Below, piece after piece: positions 1 through 9,900 of a DNA stretch of 33,212 nt; the first letter of the stretch is position 1; every line of letters begins with the position of its first letter. Under the pieces are notes generated by a model that worked only from the letters and a program-made list of their open reading frames with translations, searched no databases and was not told the DNA's origin. Where the stretch lies: NCBI GenBank assembly GCA_000969725.1, contig JXSR01S042622.1; one strand, 5' to 3'. Source of the stretch: Ophiothrix spiculata (Eukaryota > Echinodermata > Ophiuroidea > Amphilepidida > Ophiotrichidae). The translations under genes were made by a program, and so were the position numbers.

Positions 1-310
1 TCGCAGACCTATCGACAATATCAGGAACTTAAAAACTACACGATCCACAGACCCCGAAATTAATTCAGTAATCTTATAATAAAAGTAATCCAGATAATTA
101 ATCCCTCAAAATAAAAACCCAGGGGTCAAGCTTTATGCAATGACCCAGCTCCAGTTGGAGCAAACCCATTCCTATCCTTTCGTTCAGAAGTGCCCGCATC
201 GACAGGTTAACAGGACCTTACACTCACAGGCTAGGTAAACAGGAAAGGCAGACGGCAATTTTGGCCACCCCACACTAAATTTTACTATACAATGCAAAAT
301 TACAAATCAC
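1..310 (-). other. Start of intron 1 of the DEAH helicase gene
   Basis: This stretch lies downstream (minus strand) of the helicase splice donor at 310-309 and is read as its first intron, continuing off the left edge. I see no exon, repeat or RNA gene in it. Confidence 0.6.
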
Positions 311-518
311 CTGCTTCAAAAAGGAACTTTGGTAATTGCGTTGTCTTTCCGCTGCCCGTCTCTCCAACAACAACAGCTGCAGAGCATGATTTAACGGTTT
401 TTATTATGGTTTCTCTGAATTTGTTGATTGGTAAATTTCCTCCAGTGGAGGCTGACATCTTGAATTTGTTTGTTGGCTGATCTTTTTTCTCCACTAATTG
501 TAAAATAGTTCCGTCCAT
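311..518 (-). CDS. DEAH-box RNA helicase, first coding exon (DHX40-like)
   Basis: First exon of an ATP-dependent RNA helicase of the DEAH (DHX) family, enzymes that use NTP hydrolysis to remodel RNA or RNA-protein complexes. The exon encodes 69 residues plus one base. Residues about 28-47 ([16 protein letters not shown]) match the short motif found just before motif I in DHX proteins. Motif I (Walker [20 protein letters not shown]) follows, with the P-loop lysine and threonine present. The exon ends CAG|GTGATT at 311/310, a normal donor in phase 1, so the Gly codon is split. Reading on past the donor reaches a stop within a few codons, so the tail there is intronic. The N-terminus is short, and LPINKF...LPKFLFEAG most resembles DHX40 among the paralogues. 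The rest of the gene lies off the left edge, so the exact family member is uncertain. The start codon at 518 faces a divergent gene that begins at 901. Confidence 0.8.
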
Positions 519-900
519 AGAAACGAAAGTTTCTCATATTCCTACACTATCTAGATATAAATGCTGAAACTCAACCTTATTTTTGTTCGCTGATTTTAAG
601 AAAATACAATTTGAGGAATATCATACTATAATTGAATATCTTTTGAGCATTTTAAAGTAAGTTTCTGGTCAACTTAATGTAGCAAGTTAAAAACTCGTTT
701 GTTATGAGCGGAAGGTTATGTTTATTGACACACAAGGAAGCGGCCTTGGATACAGAGCAGCGTGATGTTGTGATGGATAATTGATTGGTTTATCACAGGT
801 TCATTGTGTGTGTAGTTAACGTGTTGATTAGTGTTTGGCAAGCACAGCTGCCAAACAAGATTGAATTTCCGATTGTGATCAATTAGGAAACATACACAAG
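519..900. promoter_or_regulatory. Divergent promoter between helicase and PLAT/ankyrin gene
   Basis: Only 382 bp separate the two start codons, so both genes must share this region for promoters and 5' UTRs. I see no TATA box. There is an inverted CCAAT box (TGATTGGTT at 782-790, which on the other strand reads AACCAATCA and fits the NF-Y consensus). An ETS-like GCGGAAG lies near 708-715. An inverted repeat TTTGGCA...TGCCAAA lies at about 834-856. A TATA-less, CCAAT-containing layout is common for bidirectional housekeeping-type promoters. Transcription starts cannot be placed from the sequence. Confidence 0.5.
782..790 (-). promoter_or_regulatory. Candidate NF-Y (CCAAT) site
   Basis: TGATTGGTT on the plus strand reads AACCAATCA on the minus strand, a full match to the NF-Y consensus. 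It sits about 110 bp upstream of the plus-strand ATG and 265 bp upstream of the helicase ATG. Binding is inferred only. Confidence 0.35.
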
Positions 901-941
901 ATGTCGTCTCAGGATGTCATCAAGTCGACTGCCAAGAAATT
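901..941 (+). CDS. PLAT/ankyrin gene, exon 1 (start codon)
   Basis: Encodes MSSQDVIKSTAKK plus two bases of a Leu codon. It ends TT|GTAAGT, a consensus donor in phase 2. This start is chosen because it opens the only frame that splices cleanly into exon 2, and it lies just after the divergent promoter. A non-coding exon upstream cannot be excluded. Confidence 0.75.
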
Positions 942-3900
942 GTAAGTTTTAATAACACGTTTACATGTTTTACCTTTAAGTTTTCTGATAATTTCTGGTA
1001 AACGGTGCACGGTTGTTTTTCAATGCTTGATGGACTCCTGATACTAATTACTCCTAACTATGAGTTTTCCTATGTCCTAGACGATAGAAAATAATGCAAT
1101 CATGCAATATTCACTGTAATCATCTCTTTCTAGGCTATTGAGTGCTATTAAACTCTCAACATCCCAGACGAGGGACCTCGAGGGTATAGATATTTATAAT
1201 TTTAAAAGCTCTTAGTCTTAAGTCTTGGTTGCACATCAGGACATAACTGCCAGCTGAATATAATAATAATTTAATAACGCTGGACTGGTCTGGAGTGAAA
1301 ACAACATCCGAATCTGCATATCTTTAGACTTTAGACCTATAGTTGTTGGATTTAATTCGTGAACGCGTGTTTATACTTAAATTATAGCAAGTACGCAGTG
1401 GTCCCTGACGCAAGCGTATATTTTCAAGGTTGCTTAGTTCGTGTGTACGCACAAGGCTCTGAGTACGCGTTCACGAATTAAATAAAAATGCATGCAACAA
1501 GTTGTTTTCATTCCAGGCAATGCATTATAAATGAATGTGATGTGAGAATATAATTAAAAGTTGTCTCTGCTGTGTGATTCAACCAGCGATAACGAAAACA
1601 CTGACCGTATCTTGATCGGTAGTTTGATTTGGTGATCATGTGAAAATACAAGTTGCCTTTCATTTCTCACAAAAATAGACATTCTCAAAAAGATCCAATA
1701 ATTTGCATCGGTATACAGTCGAGTTTTGGGAAACTTGTCAATTGGGATTTTACTTAACGATTTATCAAACCGAGCACTGCCACCAATGATATGAGAACAT
1801 ATTGTCACTGAAAGGAGTTTGTTCTTGAGTTTCAATGTTGAGATTCTGTCACCAAAGTTAAATATCAGGAATTTTAACTTTGTTCTTCAGCTTCAGTGTC
1901 AAGATTCCTTCATCCCACTGCTGCCACCAATGCAAAGCTTTGGGAATATTATAGTCGTTTGAAATCTTGAGTTTCGATGTTGGTATTTTAATATCTTTTG
2001 ATGATTAATCCTGGTGCTACATGTTGAAGCAATAAAAGAAATCTCAACATTGAAACTCAATCTTGAAAAAACTTGTTCCATACTGTGATTCCCAAAACTC
2101 GACATTGTGGCAGCGGTGGGATGACTTATCAAAAGAAATCTGAATTAAAGTCTATCTTATAAATAAGCTCCCTGAAAATCGCGTCCAGAATATTCAAACA
2201 ATTGTGCTTCTACGCAATCCGTGCGTACGCGTAATTCAGAATTTAAATCACCTGACAAAGCTGATGCACGACGATCGTTATTACTGGTCAATTTTCCCCA
2301 GTGACAAGAACTTGGCGTGATGATCGCGGGAACAACCTATCACATCCAACTGCGTGAATTGCAGTGTGTCGCGTACAGTGCAGAGTACTGCTTGACAACA
2401 CGCATTAATGAGTAAAAACCCCGCGAAACGGGGAGCCTATTTCTGAGATTGACTTTAACTGAAGCTCAACGACTCATTCTGGTGTGATTTTCTAAAACTC
2501 GACATTGGTGGCAGCGGTGGGATGAATCAATAAAAAGAAATCTCAACATTGAAAAAACTTGTTCCAGTGTATTCCCAAAAGTCAATATTGGTGGTTACTA
2601 CTGCTTACACCAATGTAGAGTTTTGAGAATCACTGGAATGAGTCGTTGAATTTCAGTGTTGAGATATCGTTTGATACGGTAATTCATATTCCCACCACTG
2701 CCATCAATGAAGAGTTATAAGAATACTCTGGAACAAGTTTATTCTTGAGTTGAGATTTTTCATCCCACTGAGCTGCCAACCATTGTAGACTTTTGAGTTA
2801 CACTGGAACAAGTTTGACTTGTTCTTGTGTTTCAGTGTTGAGATTTTTCTTTTTTAAATGATTCTTCCCACCGCTGCCACCGATGTCCAATTTTGGGTAG
2901 AATGATTGAGTGTCCATGTATAGATTTTCTAAAGTCGGCGTCACAATTCTTCAGACGATGTAATTAAGCATCCAGAGTACAGGGCCAATTGTTTACGAAC
3001 GCGATCGTACCCTGCAATTGGTGGTCATGTGACTGGTCATGTGACTAATTTTGCTCGAGGAATCCTGGCAGATACTTTACCATGTCTATACTCATGACTT
3101 TAATGTGAATTTATGAGTTGTAAAAACTTGCTATGATCTTAAAAAACTGAACCAAGTTGAATGCACGTTTTTCTGGCTGAGCACTGTATCTTTGCACGAA
3201 CATTTTGTTTCGGGTTGACGTTTTGGATTTATGCCATTGGATTTATTCTGTAAGTTGTAAATGTTGTTAAATGCAGGATTTATTGAACTCTAGTTGTTTT
3301 GATCCTTACTGGATTACTAATTAGAAGAAGTAGAAGAACAACCCAGAATTCTTCAAAGGATTCCCATAATGATTGGATACATGGGGTTCAGTTTTACACG
3401 TATAAGGCCTTATACAGACCTGAAACTTTTCAGCTTTTCAGCTCTTTTTATTTCACTTTTCAGCTGATTTCAGCTCTATTTATTACACTTTTGAAGTTTT
3501 CAACTCTTTTCTTGATAAATCAGCCAAATTTAAGCTCTTTGGTGCAGAATTTAACGGTTTCAGGTCTTTTTTTGGAGTTTCAGTTTCAGGTCTGCTGATA
3601 ACAAGAGCTAGAAATGAGATTATCCTGTAAGACATTTATCCCAAGACAATTGAAGACATGATGATTCAAATCATCTTGCACTCTGACTTCTTATTTTGCC
3701 AAGTTCATTTAATTTGCTTGTGCTTTTTCTATAATATATTATTTATTTTGTTTTCCTTATTTTGCAACCTGGGATTTAGATTTTTTTTTAAATTTCCATC
3801 AGATCTTGAGTATCTTAGTGATTAAATTTGTTGCTCTGAGTTTTACAATTGTTTTTATATCAACAATTCATAAACAAATGCAATACAATGTATGTTTTAT

Positions 3901-6900
3901 TTTGACAGAAAATATTATATGGAAGTAAAGAGGTTAGAGGATGCATTCGATCTGTCAGGAGCAGATAAACCACAGAGGCACTACCCAACTCTTAAACCTG
4001 TGAGTATAACTCTTATAAAAGTTCAAATTTTTGAACAGTATTTTTTACCACTTATTTCTTGAAAATTCCCGCCTGGAACCTCAAGGAATCACCACCTCAA
4101 CAATGTTTGGGGGGGGGGGGTACTCAAATTTGGTTTTGATAGGGACGTGTCTCTGGGAAAATTGAAAAGCCACCCATCCAAAAACCAGTTTTCAAGAAAA
4201 AAGAACCCATCCATAAACCAAATTTTAAGTGAAAATTAAAAAAAATTCTACCCAGATTTGCACTATTTAGGTAAAATTATCTTAAGTTGGCGCAAATTAA
4301 AAAATTGAACCCATCAAAATACCACATTATGCCTTGAAAAAGGACCGATTGAAATACCAGAGAGCCTGATTTTGCTATCCAAATTTCAAATTTACGACAC
4401 GTCTCCATAACCCCTTTTGTACTAAAGTAGTACCCCCCCCCCCCCCCGGGCAATTTTCCCTGGTTCAGGTCAGATCCCTGTGAACTGAGGGCATTTTTTT
4501 CTAAGAAAGTCGCCACTGGTTCTTAAAGCTTGAATAAGGTGACACCGGCCGCCACCGCTCAGAATTACAAAATGTGTGTGATTTTTGTGCATGACTAAAC
4601 TTGGAACTATGGTTGATGATTCTATGATTTCTTATTGTAAAATCAATGTTTACTTTTACATCATATCCGTTGTCAATCTAAAATAAGCTTGAAAGTTTGT
4701 GGTCCAGGGTGGGGTAGAATTAGAGATGACCTATACAATGCAGTTTTTATTAAAGGTACAATTAAAATTTATTAGACAATGAAAACAAAATCCAGGGTAA
4801 AAAAAACAACAAACAATTGGGCCCTGTACTCTGGATTTCTGTTAATGTTGTCCACTAATTTTTTTATTTGCCTATAATTTGTATGTACATTGTAGTTTAA
4901 ATTGATTGATGAATTGAAAGTTTCAAGTAAATATTTGCTCTTGTGTTAATGTTACAGATAAATAAAACTGAATTGCCAGTTGAGGTTTCTGAGAAACTGA
5001 TTGTTATCTTGAAAATTGAAGAAACAACAGTCGTCTAATTTAGTGGCATGCATTCACCTAAAAATTTCTCTCCCGGGTAAAAAATCCAACCAAAGTACTA
5101 GGTCTATACTCCACAAAGACAATGTGTTAACACTCAAGAGAAGGATACTACTAGGTCTACATTTTGTACTACATTTGTATTTTGTATAACTGTCCACGTA
5201 TATATCATGTTTGTCTTTCATTTCTTTCTCATTTTTCAGAGGCCTACTTTGATGTATGATGGTTTACATGATAGAGCACTTAAGCACTATTTCAAAAGCC
5301 CAGAAGTTCGGAAGCATCTCAATAACATGAATCCTAGACAGAGTCACAATGTGAGAGAATCCAAAGTCAGGAAAGATGTCGATAACTACATGTCCAAGAC
5401 ACAATTCGCAGTGAGTTCATTAATTAGTTGATTGTTTCCCGGGGGGGGGGGGGGGGGAGGTCACTTTAATAGAAGGTACAGCTATGTGTGCTCAATAACA
5501 TGAACCCGAGACAGAGTCACAACGTGAGAAAATCCAAAGTCAGAAAAGATGTCGATAACTACATGTCCAAGACACAATTCGCAGTGAGTTCATTAATGAG
5601 TTGATTGAGGGTCACTTACACTGATGGAAGGTACGGCTACATGTATGTGCCGTGCTAAAGATCCCCTTTTTGAGCCTCCTGAGTCCTCTACCGCTCCCCA
5701 AGATGGCCATAAATTTACTTCATTTCTGAAGACCCTGATATTCAACAAAAATGGCTCAAAAGTGTGTTTTATAAAGTTTTCAACTGATTTTGCGGGGAAA
5801 AAGCAGTTCCTGAGACCTCAATTCAAATGAAATTCAGTTACATACAATGTAGATCCCATTTTTGACCAAAAATCAGTTCCGCAAGACCCTAAGTTGCATG
5901 GGTAACACGTGTGGCAGTACCCCCCCTGATTTTGTACATATTTTTGTAGAATATGATGGTTCAAATATTTATATATTATTGCATGGTGAAACTCCCATGA
6001 TATTGTTGGTTTGATTGAAGGAGGACCATAAAATCAAGCCCTACTTAAAGGGTTAACTTTTTGCGTTAGATTTTGATAGATGATATAGGCCTAGTCTTTC
6101 ATCTAACAACCCTTATTATATTGAACCCCCTCTTATACCAAATGATCTACATGTGTACAATGAATTATTTGATTGTTTTAACTTTGCAGAACCAGTTTTC
6201 TACCGTAGTAAGACCAAGATCATCACCAAAGAAGAGGAAAAATGCCTTCAAAGGCGGCCCCATCCTGATGCGGTCTAGACATGGGCCATATTTGTCTAAG
6301 GGTGAGACTGAGAGACTGGTGAATGCTGCAACAAGGCTTCTAGTTGCTTCGGTGAGTTGGACAGATAGACCTGAATTGTTATGTGAGTGTATGCCTCGGG
6401 GATGGGGGCACTGAACTTAGAGTTACGTGCCAAGTGGGGCCAAGTGCCACAAAAAAGACCCTGCATTTTTTTGCTCGCTCTCACCCAAAGATATTTACTA
6501 ACTGTCACTCAATGACCCCCCCCCCCCCTTTTTTTCATTGTCACTAAAACAACCTTTTTTACTCAAAGACCAACCATTTTCTTTATTTAAGTAATTGTTC
6601 AAAATTTTGCTAAATTTGTCAAAAAATTTGCTAATTTATTAAAATTTTACAGATTTTTGGGGGGCTAGTTTGACCTGGAAAGACCCTACTTTTTATGAAT
6701 TTTACCCAGAAGAACCTCCTTTTTTCTGCACTTTGTCACTGAATGACCCCCTTTTTTGACAAATTTTGTCACCAGAAGACTCCTACTTTCGAGGTGTTTG
6801 GTGTATGCAAGAGCGTCGTCTGCAATATCTGTCAAATGTTATACTGATATTGATTAAGTAAGGAATTTACTCAAGAAAAAAAAAATGCCCTACTTTTTAG

Positions 6901-9900
6901 CTCAAAATTACCTTAATTCTCGCTCCGGAATAAAATTTTCACCATCTGTCCTATTTCTCCGGAAAGCCACTCTGATCAGCTCACAGAGACCTAACTTTAT
7001 GATAGCATATGATAATTGTTGTGCGCCAGGAATGTTTTCTTTGCTAATAAAAATGATGGCGCTAGATAGTTCTTTGTTTCAACTGCTTGCTGGCGAATTT
7101 TCGACCAATTTGACCTTGTAGGGTTTTTTTTAGAGCTATTTGGAAAAATTGCGTCAAGTAGAAATTGCAATATTTTTTGTATTTTTTACTAAGTAATAAT
7201 TCCATTTTATACTTTATTTGTGCATTTTGCAGGAAACAGTACCTTTACCAAACAAGAGAACATCTAGAACATCCAGAGTAAGTAGCAGAGCTATATGCCT
7301 TACAAAAATTATGGACAGTGAAAACAAAAATCCAGAGTACAGGGCCCCATTGTTTATGAATGCAACCCCTACCATGGATTTTTGTTTAAACTGTCCAATA
7401 ATTTATTATTTTGCCTTATAGCTGTATAGCTTACTGGTACATTAAGCTTTTGCCATAATTTCTTGGATAATGGAAATAAATATCTAGATTCAAGAAAGAA
7501 AAATTATTGTATATAAATGCAACGGCAACCCTGCAATTTATTTGCAATCCCTTGATCAATTTTGTCCAAGGAATCGTTTTAGATCCATACACACCATCAA
7601 TATTAAAAGTTAACGCGAAGTAAGTACCTTTTTCCTATTCCTACCCTAAATGGGGATTTTACCGATACTGCTTTCACACTTAAGGTTTGAAAAAGTACCC
7701 TATTTCTTGAAAGTGACTATTTTTGATACCCTAAATAATGTCACCTGATTTACTATTTAAACCGCAAAAACAACCCTAATTCAACTTTTTCTTGGTAACG
7801 CTATGCCTGCAACATTATACTTGTCTGCCCCCTCCTCCAGTGTCCACACACCTTTGAAATATATTTTGCACCATTGCCTACATAACCAGTAAGTGTATAA
7901 TATTATTCAAATATTGAATGCCTGAGAGTGCAATAGTACAAAATATATCATGAGGTCCAAATTGACCGAATGATATATTTTGTACTATTTCACGTACATA
8001 GGCATTCAAAATTTTTTATATCATGATACAGGTTTATTTCATGCTGTGCAATAGTACAAACTATAGCACGGCTCAAATAATTGTAATCATGATATAAAAA
8101 ATAATATTTGATATTTTCATTACTTCTCATTTGTAGTCTGTACCAGCATACACAATGCCTAGCTATGAATTACCGCATATCAGCAGCAGTGGCAGTAGCA
8201 ATAACCAGGTGGCGCTAGTACCACGCAGACCAGACAGGCCTAAAAGCAACTACGGAATGCGGTCCTCACAGAGACCCAAGTCGGCTCTGATGATGAGACC
8301 CAAGTCCGCTGGAGGAAGATTGAGCAAGACGGAGCCTAGTTCAACGCGCTATGGTTATGATCAGTATGGGCAGCGTGTCAGGATACGCAAAGATGTGAGT
8401 ATTATCATACCTCCAAGAAAATTTATGATATTTAAAAAAAATGGCAACCTGATATATTTCCTATCAACCCCTGAGAGCATCGAAACACGTATCATATCGG
8501 GGGCCCAATTTCACTTACGTTTAGCGATACGTTTAACTCCAAAATGTCACTAAATTGTTAAAAATGCTTGCTATTTAGTTATCATTTATTTTATTTAGAT
8601 GTAAAATATCTGTCCTTAGTATATTTCAAAATTTTAAGTTTTTATAGAGTTGAATAAATTTATTTTACAATGTAAACAGAAATCCAGGGTGCAGGTCCCC
8701 ATTGTCAGTAAATGCAACCCTTACCCTGGGTTTTTGTTTTCATTGGCTATGGTTATGATCAGTATGGGCAGCGTGTCAGGATACGCAAAGATGTGAGTAT
8801 TATCATACCACTAAGACAATTTATGACCATATTTAAAAAAAACGGTGACTTGATATATTTGCTGTTAACCCCTGAGCGCATCAAAACACATATAATATCG
8901 AGGGCTCGATTTCACTTACATTTAGCGATGATCGCTAACCCTTGTCATGATCGCTTACTCCAAAAATGTCACTAAACTGGACTCTGGATTTTTGTTTACC
9001 CTATCCAATAGATTATTGTTTAACTTAAAGGTAGAACTAAGACCGATGATCAATGCACCTTCTATAAATCAACTGAATATTTTTTTCTTTAATTTCAGGA
9101 GCCAAGACATTATGAAGCATCTGAGTCAGAAACTGAAGATTATGATGAAGAGTCCATTGACAATGGACCTACCAATATTCTAGTACCAGTTTCAGGCAAT
9201 AGAGGGCAGCAGACTCCTGAGTGGCTCAAGTAAGTTAATCAAAGTTTAAGATTTTTATAGATTTGAAAAACAGTGGACATTTATGAACTTGTAAAAGCAA
9301 GAAAGTTGTCTAAGACCAACCAACACGTATGGCCGTCCATAATTTGATGTCACGTACGACAAAAAGTTTGGTAGCAAAAGTTTTGTTTGGAGATCAAGTA
9401 TAAATTGACCCTACTTGTGTTTCCTTTTTGGTCATAATATAAACAATTTGTTTTGTCAAATCATGTTCATTTCAAACAAAAGATAACATATAAAAGTGGT
9501 AAAATAATATTCATAAGAGAGATGTTTTGTGATCAAAATTCTAGATTAAACTTGCTATCATTTTCTAACCATGTCTACTAATTAGCTCTAAGATTCTTAA
9601 AGCCATAAAGTCATTTTATTGGTTGGACTCAGGTTAAGTATATGTGTGACTGTCCATTTCAAAGGAGCCATAAATGCAGCAAAGTTCAATTTGCGCTACA
9701 GGTGAAAATATGTGTCAAGGTTGTATTTTGCCGAAAATTATTTTTTTGACGGATTAACAATCCTTGTGCGTACTTCAAAACACCAGCAAAGTTTCATTTC
9801 AAGAAAATTATTGGAAATACAAAATTTTTCTGTCCATTGTGAGGACATTCAACAGAAAATATAGGGCTTGCTGATCTTTAAACATGATCACAGTTATACA

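Larger units (their letters stand above)
942..3908 (+). other. Intron 1 (2.97 kb)
   Basis: A long first intron. It contains an inverted-repeat element at 1350-1483, a dense array of related ~100-bp repeat units at about 1555-2910, a dispersed repeat at about 2160-2455, and pyrimidine-rich DNA with repeated CAGCT/TTTCAGCTC motifs at 3410-3600. No coding exon is recognisable, and exon 1 splices in phase straight to exon 2. Confidence 0.6.

Noticed and set aside
3299-3598. 99-codon open frame in intron 1
   Set aside because: Its protein reflects pyrimidine-rich CAGCT/TTTC repeats (F/L/S-rich). It has no domain, no needed splice role and no family resemblance.
8745-8790. Copy of exon 6 end as an extra coding exon
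   Set aside because: No acceptor AG with a pyrimidine tract lies directly upstream, and exons 6 and 7 already join in phase without it.
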